From IMG/VR virus record IMGVR_UViG_3300022744_000022, positions 62,001 to 126,000 of that record: a stretch of 64,000 nucleotides of DNA; one strand, 5' to 3'. The notes beneath the pieces are model-generated. The model ran no database searches. It had not been told where the DNA came from and worked only from the letters and a program-made list of their open reading frames with translations. Position numbers and translations under genes: made by a program. Source of the DNA: a virus. Below, one piece after another: positions 49,264 to 57,391 of the stretch. Numbering within the stretch: the stretch's first letter is position 1; the number at the start of each line of letters is the position of its first letter.

Positions 49264-50106
49264 TCAACGGGGAACAGCACCGACCATCGCCAGGGGCTCG
49301 TTTGAAAGCTCGAACCGCATCACCTGCTCAAACCCGACAGGGACCCGAAGGAAGGGCCCGTCGAGATACAGGGTGGCATCGGTCGTGAGGCTGGTGAATA
49401 TGAACTCGTCCCCCAGCCAGACCAAGGAGCCCGTCTCGGTTTCAGAGCAGACCTCACGCACAACGGTTTGAAGCCGCTTCGAGCGAAGGGGCAGCACTGT
49501 TCCGCCCGAAGACCTGATGGCCCCCGTGGAGCCCGCTCCAGTGCCCACCCAAAGCCCTGAGCAGGCATAACGAATCTTCCCTGGGGGTGCCACGCGGGTC
49601 ATGGCTGCCGGGCACGTGTGGCTGAACAGGGCCTCGTTGAGCACTCGGCGGCTCACCACCTGTTTGTCCACCGTCACGGACATCCGGGGGATCAGGGTGA
49701 CCTTACGTTCGTCTGAGAGCGCTTTCTTGAGCGCCTTGGTCAACAGGTGCTTTCTCTCGAAGATCTGGCAGAAGCGGCCCTTACTGAGCACTGGGTCACT
49801 GTTGATCGCGAACAGGAAAGCCTTAGGGCCGATGTTGTGGCTCGCCGACAAGACCGTGCCATCCCCGCCCACGGTGATCACGAGGTCCCCGTGCCCCGCC
49901 TTGAAGCTCTGCCCCGCACCTTCCACGACCCACGGCTTCACCTTGAGTTCGTGCAAGACGGTCGAGACGAGATTCACGGTACGCATGTGACGCTCGTGAG
50001 AGCCCTCCATGCGGAGCCTCGATACAGGGCTGAGCTTACCGAACTGATCGGGGCTCATGAGGTACTGCTCCCAAGTGGATTGCTTTTTGACGAGGATCAC
50101 CCTCAT
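49264..50106 (-). CDS. nadK: NAD kinase-like protein
   Basis: 280 residues. LVITVGGDGTVLSASH holds the GGDGT nucleotide site, followed by INSDP, RVLNEALFSH and GLWVGTGAGSTGA, the four usual NAD kinase motifs. The enzyme turns NAD into NADP. Last gene of the RlaP operon; four-base overlap with the upstream gene. Converges with mtnD only two bases away. Confidence 0.88.
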   Translation of the reverse strand: MRVILVKKQSTWEQYLMSPDQFGKLSPVSRLRMEGSHERHMRTVNLVSTVLHELKVKPWVVEGAGQSFKAGHGDLVITVGGDGTVLSASHNIGPKAFLFAINSDPVLSKGRFCQIFERKHLLTKALKKALSDERKVTLIPRMSVTVDKQVVSRRVLNEALFSHTCPAAMTRVAPPGKIRYACSGLWVGTGAGSTGAIRSSGGTVLPLRSKRLQTVVREVCSETETGSLVWLGDEFIFTSLTTDATLYLDGPFLRVPVGFEQVMRFELSNEPLAMVGAVPR

Positions 50107-50351
50107 CGGATGTCCATTTTGGTGTTGTCCCCAAACTTGATGGCCTTACCCACGGCCTTAGAGAGAGGGATCTCCAGCATCACCGCCAGCATCCCGAAGA
50201 TACGGGATGCATTGTAGAGGGAGCATTCGATGGTTTGGCAGGTCTCCCCCTCCCCACACACGATCATGAGTCGTTCACGTCCCTGATCGTCGGTCACACG
50301 GCGGACCGCAACTTGACCATCATCTGGTTCTCGGAGAGCTTGCTTGAACAT
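50103..50351 (-). CDS. Small unknown protein
   Basis: 82 residues behind GAGGTGACACA. Contains a CGEGETCQTIEC cysteine pattern. Overlaps nadK by four bases. No family recognised. Confidence 0.6.
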   Translation of the reverse strand: MFKQALREPDDGQVAVRRVTDDQGRERLMIVCGEGETCQTIECSLYNASRIFGMLAVMLEIPLSKAVGKAIKFGDNTKMDIR

Positions 50352-50361
50352 TGTGTCACCT

Positions 50362-50604
50362 CTACCAAGTTGCCCGCTCGGAAGGTTTCCCCACCGGCAT
50401 TACCGTCAACTGTACATCGTCATCGAGGTTCCAGTCGCGTAGCGCTTCGAGCGGGGAGAACTCATCGGACTCTTTGATCGCTGCAATCACATCGGCGGCT
50501 GTCGGGTTCTCAGGGGCATCCCCGTCAGGCCAGATCTGCTGGATCGAAAGAGTAACGCTCAGGTTCATGTCCAAGATGAACCGCTTCTCGTTGTCTGCCA
50601 TCAC
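50362..50604 (-). CDS. Small unknown protein
   Basis: 80 residues, acidic, with a short beta start and one helix. Overlaps the upstream gene by four bases. No family recognised. Confidence 0.58.
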   Translation of the reverse strand: MMADNEKRFILDMNLSVTLSIQQIWPDGDAPENPTAADVIAAIKESDEFSPLEALRDWNLDDDVQLTVMPVGKPSERATW

Positions 50605-51068
50605 TTCACCGCGTCCCTTGCATCCCCTACGATTTGATCGAGACTCACGAGCACGTCACTCGCCTCCCCCAGGGGGTACGTGGGGCGGAACTTAGGCAGC
50701 ACTTCCAACGTGTACCCCAGACCCCCTGCGGAGCCATCCACGATGTACTCGGTGGGCCCCCGTTTGGACGCCTCAGCGGCGGCTTTCTGGGAAGCTGCGC
50801 TTGTGCGACAACCGTTGGGGCACTCGAAACGCTTGTAGAGCGCCTTGCCGACCCCATTCGCGCCTTCGTTGAAGACCAAGCCCTCACAGCACTCGCTGCA
50901 CAGAGCGGTGCCCCGAGATGCGGAGGGACCTAAGTTCAAGGGTTGATCCGTCACGAGCATCCCGACGATGGCGTAGCGGTAGACGGGCTTGCCGTCCTTG
51001 TCCTTGGCTTCGGTGGGGTGGTCTTCTGTCTGCCGTGGCCAGATGACGGCCCGTAGGTGTTCACGCAT
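50601..51068 (-). CDS. Zinc-ribbon-like protein, unknown
   Basis: 155 residues from ATG 51068 (GGAG eight bases upstream; the frame extends to 51128 without a good start). CSECCEG and CPNGC could bind zinc. Overlaps the small membrane protein gene by eight bases. Confidence 0.6.
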   Translation of the reverse strand: MREHLRAVIWPRQTEDHPTEAKDKDGKPVYRYAIVGMLVTDQPLNLGPSASRGTALCSECCEGLVFNEGANGVGKALYKRFECPNGCRTSAASQKAAAEASKRGPTEYIVDGSAGGLGYTLEVLPKFRPTYPLGEASDVLVSLDQIVGDARDAVK

Positions 51069-51255
51069 TGCTAGCTCCAGGTTTCCGAGGCCAGTGGATT
51101 GACAAGATCCAATACACCTCAGTGTCACGCTTCTCTCGGGAGAACGTGAGCACCCAAGCCAAAGGGTTAATAGGGTGGTTCCACTTAGGGGCGAGCCACA
51201 CCGTCAAAAAGATGCCTGCCCACAAGGCAGCGAACGCCCAAACCAAAGTCACCAC
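51061..51255 (-). CDS. Small membrane protein
   Basis: 64 residues from GTG 51255 behind AGGAGC. One hydrophobic segment (about 4-21, LVWAFAALWAGIFLTVWLA) then a basic, aromatic tail. No family recognised. Confidence 0.6.
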   Translation of the reverse strand: MVTLVWAFAALWAGIFLTVWLAPKWNHPINPLAWVLTFSREKRDTEVYWILSIHWPRKPGASNA

Positions 51256-51257
51256 TT

Positions 51258-51749
51258 TCAGCTCCTGCGTGCCGAACCTTGGAAATGTGCGTTGGGGTGC
51301 AGCCGGGCACCATCGAGCAAGATAGGCTTTTCGTCGGGCATGACCTTGTAAAGAGGAAGCCCGAGATGAGCGCTGTCATGGATTGCGTGGGCACCATCTC
51401 GGAACGGGAGATCCTCAGCGCCCTCTGGCCGTCGGCCCGAACCGCCCTGTGTGACCGTTTGACCCAAGGGGTAACCCAAGAGCTGCCCCAACAGGTGCCG
51501 CACGACCAAACGGTACACGACCTTGAACTCCCGCCACTCGTTGATCGAAACGTAGGCTAGCTCCAACCGAGGGACCGGAAGCTCGGGGTCGTCTTGCAGC
51601 TCTTGGGCACACCGCCAACCATCCTTGGACCCCTCCAAAGCCTGCTGGAGTTCCTCGATGGTTTCACGAGCTTCCTCCAGCTCCTGATCCTTGGCTTCAA
51701 GGAGGTCTTCGAGACGCTCTAGAGCTGCTTCGACTTTTTCAGAAGACAT
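51258..51749 (-). CDS. Coiled-coil protein, unknown
   Basis: 163 residues; residues 4-42 are a strong acidic coiled coil (ALERLEDLLEAKDQELEE), the rest a mixed fold with a HAIHDSAHLGLP segment. Starts two bases before the RlaP-type stop region. No family recognised. Confidence 0.6.
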   Translation of the reverse strand: MSSEKVEAALERLEDLLEAKDQELEEARETIEELQQALEGSKDGWRCAQELQDDPELPVPRLELAYVSINEWREFKVVYRLVVRHLLGQLLGYPLGQTVTQGGSGRRPEGAEDLPFRDGAHAIHDSAHLGLPLYKVMPDEKPILLDGARLHPNAHFQGSARRS

Positions 51750-51750
51750 G

Positions 51751-52848
51751 TCAGCCCATCCCCAGGATGATGCTCATGCAGACCTGATCGAGTTTCTTGC
51801 GGTCCGGCTGCTTGGGCAACCCCGAGGTCTTGACCAACTCGTTCAGCTCTGCGTCTTGCTTGTCCGAGTACGCCACGAGTTCTTCGTAGGTCCACTTGCC
51901 GTGACGGATCTCCAGAAGCTCTTGAGCATCGGGACGACGCACGCGGATCACGCCGTCGGTCAAGATCTCACGGCACATGCGAGAGAGCCGGACGAGGTGC
52001 ATCGCATGCTTGGTGTCGTAACCCCACTTGGCCTCAAGCTCAGCACGAGCCGGGTTGCGGGTCTTGACCCAGGTCTGATAGTTCTGCCACTCCCTGAGAC
52101 GGCCCGTGTAACGACGCTCCAGGTCCAGCAGGTGGATGAAGTTGGTATCGAACCCGACGGCCCGAGAGGCGGCGGTCCAAACCCGCTCATCCACCTGATC
52201 TTCACCCCACTGCGTGATCTCAAGCAAGCGACGGCTGAACTCGTCCTGCATCGCTTGACGCAACGCGGGATCCAAGTGCTCCATCTCGTGCCACGACCAC
52301 TGGTCGATCTGCTTCTGGATGGCCGCCTGAGCCGCCGCAAGCTGATCTGCGGGGATCACGGTCCGCTCGGGCAGGTCGAACTCAGCCCGGGTGGGCGGAG
52401 CCTTGGGAGGGTCCTTGAGCCAGCGGTAGTGGGCGTTGATACGCTTCATCTGGGCACGGCTGTACCCAGAGAAAGTGTGCTTGGCCTTCTGGCTGATGAA
52501 AGCCTGACGGGCCTCAAACAGCTTCTCCATGAGCGGGTGGACCAGCAGGTGGTCACTGGGGTCCGTGAAGATGATCTCTAGAGCGTTCGGGTTGGCGTCA
52601 GCCGCCAAGTGCATGAACTTCCGGAGGTCGAAAATCGTGAGATCCACCGGCTGGCTTTGGACCGCCTGCTCGAAGACCTCGGAGATCCCGAGGTAGTAGT
52701 GGATGGGCGCTACCGCGATACCCCGGATGTCCATGTCGCTGGTGGGCAACGATGTTCCGTACGCATGACTGCCGTGGCGAGTCATAAAGAGCGTGCGCTC
52801 GGGGAGCCACTTGAGATTGCCTGTGTACTGCGTCCAGTCGAAAGTCAT
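51751..52848 (-). CDS. RlaP-type predicted nucleotidyltransferase
   Basis: 365 residues. The N-terminal motif HGSHAYGTSLPTSDMDIRGI (GS...DxD) is the signature of the PF10127/RlaP nucleotidyltransferases, which occur beside phage RNA ligases and are linked to RNA repair. The long helical C-terminus with HAMHLVRLSRMCREIL is typical. No RNA ligase gene is in this window, but a macro-domain/nucleotidyltransferase pair is at 35781-36835. Confidence 0.85.
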   Translation of the reverse strand: MTFDWTQYTGNLKWLPERTLFMTRHGSHAYGTSLPTSDMDIRGIAVAPIHYYLGISEVFEQAVQSQPVDLTIFDLRKFMHLAADANPNALEIIFTDPSDHLLVHPLMEKLFEARQAFISQKAKHTFSGYSRAQMKRINAHYRWLKDPPKAPPTRAEFDLPERTVIPADQLAAAQAAIQKQIDQWSWHEMEHLDPALRQAMQDEFSRRLLEITQWGEDQVDERVWTAASRAVGFDTNFIHLLDLERRYTGRLREWQNYQTWVKTRNPARAELEAKWGYDTKHAMHLVRLSRMCREILTDGVIRVRRPDAQELLEIRHGKWTYEELVAYSDKQDAELNELVKTSGLPKQPDRKKLDQVCMSIILGMG

Positions 52849-52855
52849 AGGGTTC

Positions 52856-52883
52856 TTTCTACACTACTACACCGAAACTCACC
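52856..52883 (-). promoter_or_regulatory. Reverse promoter before the RlaP operon
   Basis: Reverse strand: GGTGAG (52878-52883), 16 bases, TAGAAA (52856-52861), then 7 bases to ATG 52848. The spacer contains GGTGTAGTAGTGTAG, so an alternative -10 (TGTAGA, 52858-52863) lies 9 bases before the ATG. No Shine-Dalgarno site: leaderless type. Confidence 0.5.
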
Positions 52884-53502
52884 AGCCGTAGCGGCTGTCC
52901 TGACGCTTTTCACGACGCTTCTGGCTCTTGAGCTGATCCCGGCACCACGAGTCCATCCAACCGCCTTGGACAAGGCTGGAGCGGAACCGGCGGTGAAGCG
53001 TGGTCATCTCGGGCAGGTTGTCCGTGGTGATGTTGGGCCAGATATCGAAGTAGATGCAGTCGAACTTGGTGCCCTTCGCGGGCTTGTACTCGAAGATGTC
53101 CCCCTGGATCACCTCCACCTTGGCCGGGAGCGTGCCCTTCACGAGATCGATGACGCCTTGGCTCTTTTCGAGCACGGTGATCTTGGTCACCTCGGGCTTG
53201 GCCGCGATGGGGTGCAAGATCATTCCGATCCCGAGGCCCGCGATGAATACATGGCCGTGAGCGTTCCAGACCACTGCACGGTTGGTCCGCTTCTCGTTCT
53301 GGGTGTCGGTCATCATGAGGGTCCGACCGACCGTCAGTTGAGCGTAGGAGCCTTCGGGGACATAGGATCCAGGGTGCTGGAAAGCCCGCATCGCGGTGAA
53401 CTTGGAGTCCGCTTCGCTCACGGTGAAGTGCGTGATTTCAGCGTCCCCGCTCTTACCCGGCGGGAGGATTTCGACCATCTTGGGGAACGTCAGAGTTGTC
53501 AT
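52879..53502 (-). CDS. Spermidine-synthase-like AdoMet-dependent transferase
   Basis: 207 residues. The Rossmann motif GHVFIAGLGIGMIL, the acidic end of strand 2 (TVLEKSQGVIDLV) and YFDIWP (motif IV) match the class I methyltransferase/spermidine synthase fold; the layout before and after motif I is closest to spermidine synthases. A methyl or aminopropyl transfer role cannot be decided, but an AdoMet-decarboxylase-like gene at 2218 makes aminopropyl transfer worth testing. Confidence 0.72.
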   Translation of the reverse strand: MTTLTFPKMVEILPPGKSGDAEITHFTVSEADSKFTAMRAFQHPGSYVPEGSYAQLTVGRTLMMTDTQNEKRTNRAVVWNAHGHVFIAGLGIGMILHPIAAKPEVTKITVLEKSQGVIDLVKGTLPAKVEVIQGDIFEYKPAKGTKFDCIYFDIWPNITTDNLPEMTTLHRRFRSSLVQGGWMDSWCRDQLKSQKRREKRQDSRYGW

Positions 53503-53508
53503 GCCGGT

Positions 53509-53536
53509 ACTACAACCAGGGTCCGGGAAACTCTAG
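53509..53536 (-). promoter_or_regulatory. CTAGAG-N16-TGTAGT promoter, leaderless
   Basis: Reverse strand: CTAGAG (53531-53536), exactly 16 bases, TGTAGT (53509-53514), then 6 bases to ATG 53502. Confidence 0.65.
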
Positions 53537-53971
53537 CTATCTAGTGACGATTTCACCTGACGACACTAGGGTTGCCTTGCTCATCAGGGTCTTGTTGGAC
53601 ACTACCCAACGATCAGCGTTGGCCGGGATGTCGGAGAAGTAACTGTTGGCTTCCCAACTGTCCTTGAACATGTCGTACACGATGCGTGGTGTGTCTTTCC
53701 CGCACCCAAAGGCTTCTGCTACCTGCTGGATCAAGTCCGGAGTCGAGGGCTGGAGCACCGATTTGCGTTCCTCCAGGCAGAAGAACCACTCGTGTGGGTC
53801 GCTCTTTACCCTGAAGCAGTACATGATCTCGTAGAGCTGCTTCTCAACCCTAACCAAGGAGCCGGGCTGCCACCGTAGCTTGGGCGGCTTGCCTGCCTGC
53901 ACGACCATGCGGCCCCTAGCTTCGGGGCCGCGAAGCCCCGTCATAGGGGGCACCTGAATGCTCTTTTTCAC
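53537..53971 (-). CDS. Unknown protein
   Basis: 144 residues; beta-rich first half with WQPGSLVRVEKQLYEIMYCFRV, helical second half. Four-base overlap with the upstream gene. No family recognised. Confidence 0.6.
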   Translation of the reverse strand: MKKSIQVPPMTGLRGPEARGRMVVQAGKPPKLRWQPGSLVRVEKQLYEIMYCFRVKSDPHEWFFCLEERKSVLQPSTPDLIQQVAEAFGCGKDTPRIVYDMFKDSWEANSYFSDIPANADRWVVSNKTLMSKATLVSSGEIVTR

Positions 53972-54216
53972 TGAGTCGCTCCGGGGCCTCGAAAGAGCTT
54001 CTTGGCCGCTTGGTTCTTGGCCGCCGCAACGAGACTGGCTTGCGTGGCCTCGGAACGGAACGCGATCTGGGGGTAGCGCCCCTCCAGCTTCTCGAAATGC
54101 TGCATGTAGGTCTGGTACGCCCGTTCCTGAACTCGGATGTGGGATCCGTCCGTGAGGATGTAGCGAGCCAGCAGGCTCACGAGCTTGCGCTTGTCCGCCG
54201 ACTTTACTTTAGGCAT
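53968..54216 (-). CDS. Small basic protein, unknown
   Basis: 82 residues, Lys/Arg/Ala-rich helices, possibly nucleic-acid-binding. Middle gene of a three-gene operon. No family recognised. Confidence 0.58.
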   Translation of the reverse strand: MPKVKSADKRKLVSLLARYILTDGSHIRVQERAYQTYMQHFEKLEGRYPQIAFRSEATQASLVAAAKNQAAKKLFRGPGATQ

Positions 54217-54219
54217 GAC

Positions 54220-54441
54220 CTACTCCCTTTCGCCTCTGGTCAGCACCTCGATCTGCGAAGCCAGTGGGTCCAGGGGCCACGGCTTGCCATTGAAGTGGGT
54301 TACCACAAGCCGTAGTGATCCCGTGTCGGCATCGTGGTAGCAGTCGCGTACGTCACCCAGCAGGCGCATGGTGCCGATGTCGCAGACGATCTGCGCATGG
54401 ATGTAGTTGGGCTCAGATGCCTGGAACTTGGTATTTGGCAT
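54220..54441 (-). CDS. Small unknown protein
   Basis: 73 residues, mostly beta (YIHAQIVCDIGTMRLLGDVRD). First gene of its operon, directly behind a leaderless-type promoter. No family recognised. Confidence 0.6.
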   Translation of the reverse strand: MPNTKFQASEPNYIHAQIVCDIGTMRLLGDVRDCYHDADTGSLRLVVTHFNGKPWPLDPLASQIEVLTRGERE

Positions 54442-54447
54442 GCCGGT

Positions 54448-54475
54448 ACAACACCTGAGCCCGGAGAAACTCTAG
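54448..54475 (-). promoter_or_regulatory. CTAGAG-N16-TGTTGT promoter, leaderless
   Basis: Reverse strand: CTAGAG (54470-54475), exactly 16 bases, TGTTGT (54448-54453), then 6 bases to ATG 54441. The last ACCGGC before the ATG is identical to that before 53502. Confidence 0.65.
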
Positions 54476-54543
54476 GGATGGTACTTCGAGCGGCACTCGT
54501 TGCACTGCGGCTGGTTCGCATTCGTTGCTTTGCACGAACTCAC
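54472..54543 (-). CDS. Possible 23-residue zinc mini-protein
   Basis: From GTG 54541-54543, overlapping the upstream stop as GTGA, to TAG. Translation MSSCKATNANQPQCNECRS then KYHP: three Cys and a His in a ribbon-like order. Its stop overlaps the -35 box of the next promoter. Very short, so confidence rests on the cysteine pattern and the overlap. Confidence 0.4.
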   Translation of the reverse strand: MSSCKATNANQPQCNECRSKYHP

Positions 54544-54830
54544 GATTCGTCCCCCGGAAACGCGAGCCTGCACAGGACACCCACGCCAAAGGCATTTGCC
54601 CGCTCCTCGTTAGCGAGTCGAACGCGGAGGGCCTCGCGGCCTGCTCGCTCGGAGGCGAGGCATCGGCGCGCCCGACGCAGATCGCGCTCCAGTGCGGCGA
54701 CCAGCTCACGCAACCTGGAAACCTCGTCTTTTCGGGCCTGCCTGTCCGCATGGGACAAAGCCGCCGGCATGCGCTCATCTGCCTCGCTGGACAAGAGGCG
54801 CGAGCCTCGTCTGTACGCCGCCGCGCTCAC
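54540..54830 (-). CDS. Arg-rich coiled-coil protein
   Basis: 96 residues, dominated by an Arg/Ala/Glu coiled coil (about 28-75). Four-base overlap with the upstream gene. Codon and base use of 54540-55680 (many GCGC and CTCGC words) differ from the surroundings. Confidence 0.58.
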   Translation of the reverse strand: MSAAAYRRGSRLLSSEADERMPAALSHADRQARKDEVSRLRELVAALERDLRRARRCLASERAGREALRVRLANEERANAFGVGVLCRLAFPGDES

Positions 54831-55471
54831 GACTTCTCCTCTTGGTCGTAGAACCAGATTGCAGTGCTCAGCTCTCTCGAATCGTGCTTCGCGGCGTCGC
54901 TGACCTCGCAGTCTTCCAGGCGATCCTCCCAGCTGTAGGCTGTCAACTGACGGGCCAGCATCACGACCTCTTCGGCCTTTTTGAGTCTCCGTTCGGCAGC
55001 GCCGGCCCTAGCGATCCACTCGTCCATCTCGTCGAGCAAGTGCGTCACACGCACCCCCAGGCCGTCGAAGATGACTGCGCGCCCGTCGAGCGCATCGAGC
55101 ACCTCGCGCAGCCTCACGTCCTCCGGCTTGGCCAGCTCCTCAGCGAGACTCTCGATGCGCATCGCCATCGACTCGACCTGTCTGGCTAGCGAGGCGTTTT
55201 CGGAACTGAGGTGATCGCTGTTCGAGCGCAGGACTTCGTTTTCACGAAGCAACTCACGGTTCCGCTCCTCCCAGTGCCGATTACAGCCCGGAGAAAGCTT
55301 GCACACGCCATCCTGGCCGCAGTCCTCGATCTCGCTGCGCTGCCGGATCTTCGGCAACGCGCCGCTGCATGTCATCGTCTCGCGGTCGTAGTTGCGCACC
55401 ATGCCGCAATGCGAGCAGACAGACCAACCCTCGCGCTCGTGTTTCGTCCACTCGTGCCCGGGGCTGCTCAC
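54827..55471 (-). CDS. Zinc-ribbon plus coiled-coil protein
   Basis: 214 residues from GTG 55471 behind GGAGGTG. CSHCGMVRNYD near the N-terminus is a zinc ribbon followed by more cysteines (TCS, DCGQDGVC, GCNRHW); then coiled coil (75-115) and helical end. Possibly nucleic-acid binding. No family recognised. Confidence 0.62.
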   Translation of the reverse strand: MSSPGHEWTKHEREGWSVCSHCGMVRNYDRETMTCSGALPKIRQRSEIEDCGQDGVCKLSPGCNRHWEERNRELLRENEVLRSNSDHLSSENASLARQVESMAMRIESLAEELAKPEDVRLREVLDALDGRAVIFDGLGVRVTHLLDEMDEWIARAGAAERRLKKAEEVVMLARQLTAYSWEDRLEDCEVSDAAKHDSRELSTAIWFYDQEEKS

Positions 55472-55677
55472 GACACACCTCCGCTGTTAACCGCGCGCTT
55501 CGTTCGCGCGGTGTAAAATTTCGGGTCGCGGAGTTTGTGAGCCAGCCTGTGAGCCTCAGCCTTGCTCAAAGGGCTCTCTCCGAGGTGGGTTTTGGTCCAA
55601 GCGCGGCGTCCGTCGAACACGTCAACGGCCCAGCCTTGCTTGTCATCTCGCGGTCTTACGTGGATACAGAGTTTCAT
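55468..55677 (-). CDS. Small unknown protein
   Basis: 69 residues, basic, one alpha/beta unit (VDVFDGRRAWTKTHLG). Four-base overlap with the downstream gene. CTCCG(G)CTGTTAAC occurs both upstream of this gene and of the next, a local duplication of leader sequence. Confidence 0.58.
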   Translation of the reverse strand: MKLCIHVRPRDDKQGWAVDVFDGRRAWTKTHLGESPLSKAEAHRLAHKLRDPKFYTARTKRAVNSGGVS

Positions 55678-55713
55678 GGCTCGTTAAATTCTCCGGCTGT
55701 TAACTTCGCGGAT

Positions 55714-55878
55714 TCAAACGAATCCCTTCCTGATCTCGCCGCCCTTCATGCGGCGGAGCCCGAAGTGCTTGGCACCCTTCCACTCCCCGCAATCGGTGCA
55801 GTGAAACTTGGCATTGGTCAGCACGACCTTGCCGGTGCGGTGGCGTACCGTTGTGTTTGCATCTTCATCTTTGCCCAT
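55714..55878 (-). CDS. 54-residue zinc-knuckle protein
   Basis: 54 residues from ATG 55878 behind AGGAG. CTDCGEWKGAKHFGLRRM gives CxxC and a following His: the look of a small zinc ribbon. Lies tightly between the HD gene and the next small gene. Confidence 0.6.
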   Translation of the reverse strand: MGKDEDANTTVRHRTGKVVLTNAKFHCTDCGEWKGAKHFGLRRMKGGEIRKGFV

Positions 55879-55885
55879 AAGTCTC

Positions 55886-56524
55886 CTACAGTTCGGTGAT
55901 CAACCTCCGGATGTTCCGACGGGCCTGCGCCTCGAAGCGGTCCTGGAAGTACGGAGTCAGGAAGATGCTCTGCTTGGCCAGCAGGCCCCCAAGGAACGCC
56001 TTGCGGCCGACCTTGATTTGCTCTGGGGTGAACTTCTGGAGCAGCTCCAGGGTGATGTTCTGATCGTTCCAGACCGCGATCTCCCAGCGGGGTTCACCGA
56101 AGCTGGCGATGTCGCAATCCATGAACAGAGCGGTCTCGAAGGGCACGTCGGTAGCCTCCAGCTTGCCGTGCTGTGCCGTCGCGAGGATGATCTTCTCTGC
56201 CTTGTAGTACCGCCCAATGTACGAACACTGGTCCGCCAAGAAAGCGACGCTGGCTTCTTCGTTTTTGGGGGAACCCTGCGTCGTGTAAACCACGTCGTGG
56301 AACAAGGCCGCGATCCCCAGCTCGTGCTTTGTCGAAGGTGAGATGCTGTCCTGGTACACGTCGCAGCAGTGGTTGACCCAGCTCAGAACCGACAAGGCAT
56401 GGTTCCAGTCATGGTAGTGCCGGTGGGGCTCCTGGTACTTGGCCTTGACCTGTTCAAGACACGGGAGGTCCTGGAGCCCAGCACGAGTCAAGATGTGGGT
56501 TTCTTCTGAGGGTGTGAAGTGCAT
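55886..56524 (-). CDS. HD-domain phosphohydrolase
   Basis: 212 residues. RHYHDWNHALSVL gives the first His, AALFHDVVY the HD pair, and MDCD the final Asp, matching the predicted metal-dependent HD hydrolase family of small bacterial and phage proteins. Likely substrate is a nucleotide (dNTP or alarmone class), not determinable here. Confidence 0.85.
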   Translation of the reverse strand: MHFTPSEETHILTRAGLQDLPCLEQVKAKYQEPHRHYHDWNHALSVLSWVNHCCDVYQDSISPSTKHELGIAALFHDVVYTTQGSPKNEEASVAFLADQCSYIGRYYKAEKIILATAQHGKLEATDVPFETALFMDCDIASFGEPRWEIAVWNDQNITLELLQKFTPEQIKVGRKAFLGGLLAKQSIFLTPYFQDRFEAQARRNIRRLITEL

Positions 56525-56525
56525 G

Positions 56526-56897
56526 CTATTCTCCGAACAGAGCCTTCTTGAGGGCGGCTCGGGCCTCGGGGTTGCTGTCGATCACCGGCCCGAAGATACA
56601 CCTGAGCTTCTCCCCAAGATAGGCCATGTCGTGACCCTCGCAGGGCAACGCCACCCCGGAGTGCTCGTTGATCAGGTGCGGGTCGATCCCTTGCTCCGCA
56701 GCTCTGGCCAACAAATCCACGTACTTGCTCATGAGTCCGTTGAACTCGATGAAGGCGTGTGCCTCGCTTCCGACCTTGGCCACGAAGCACATCCAGTAGA
56801 ACTTCTCGTTCAGGGCCCGAAGGGTCCTGATGATCTCCGGCTTGTGCCGGACCACCTCATCGTCAGGACCCACGAGTTCGAGATCAGCGTTTTGCAT
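56526..56897 (-). CDS. Conserved phage protein, unknown
   Basis: 123 residues. FYWMCFVAKVGSEAHAFIEFNGLM followed by ALPCEGHDMAYLGEKLRCIFGP recalls a protein type I have seen in other phages; no function assigned. Confidence 0.62.
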   Translation of the reverse strand: MQNADLELVGPDDEVVRHKPEIIRTLRALNEKFYWMCFVAKVGSEAHAFIEFNGLMSKYVDLLARAAEQGIDPHLINEHSGVALPCEGHDMAYLGEKLRCIFGPVIDSNPEARAALKKALFGE

Positions 56898-56907
56898 AGG
56901 GCTCCAG

Positions 56908-56915
56908 GTTACACC
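56908..56915 (-). promoter_or_regulatory. GGTGTAAC element (reverse)
   Basis: Reverse strand CGGTGTAAC, hexamer TGTAAC 10 bases before ATG 56897. A weaker copy; GGAG also lies seven to ten bases upstream of the ATG, so normal initiation is possible. Confidence 0.4.
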
Positions 56916-56937
56916 GAAAGTCAGCGGTCAGCGTCCA

Positions 56938-57387
56938 CTACGGAACAATAGGGGCTTCAAACGTGTAACCCTCGTACTCGTAGTCACGCCGGGCCTCCAG
57001 AATCAAGAAGGCCAGGTTACCATCCTTGGCTTTGACGGCTTTCTTCGCGTTCTCGAAAAGCTCGACAGCTTCAGCCCACTCGGCTCGACGCTTGGCGTTC
57101 TCTTTGATGACGTTGAGGGCCTGCTTGCGGTAGGGCTCAGGAAGCGCCTCGGCAGCTTCCTTGGTCAGCTCCTCTTGGAGCCCGTAAATCTCGCTTTCGG
57201 ATCCCGGGTGTTGGATGTAGCCGCAGCGCGGATCAAGCCGTTCCTTAAGGACCATGAGGCAAGCTCGCCCCAGCGCGTCCTGGTCCGCACACAGGTAGTG
57301 GCTGGTGGAGTGCTTGTCTTTGAAGATCATGAGTTGGGGCCAACTCATGCGTTGGAGGTACTTGGGCAACTGCTTTTGAGTGTCCAT
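56938..57387 (-). CDS. Unknown protein
   Basis: 149 residues; LPKYLQRMSWPQLMIFKDK at the start, central helices, Tyr-rich end. No family function known. Follows the upstream gene by four bases. Confidence 0.6.
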   Translation of the reverse strand: MDTQKQLPKYLQRMSWPQLMIFKDKHSTSHYLCADQDALGRACLMVLKERLDPRCGYIQHPGSESEIYGLQEELTKEAAEALPEPYRKQALNVIKENAKRRAEWAEAVELFENAKKAVKAKDGNLAFLILEARRDYEYEGYTFEAPIVP

Positions 57388-57391
57388 AAGG

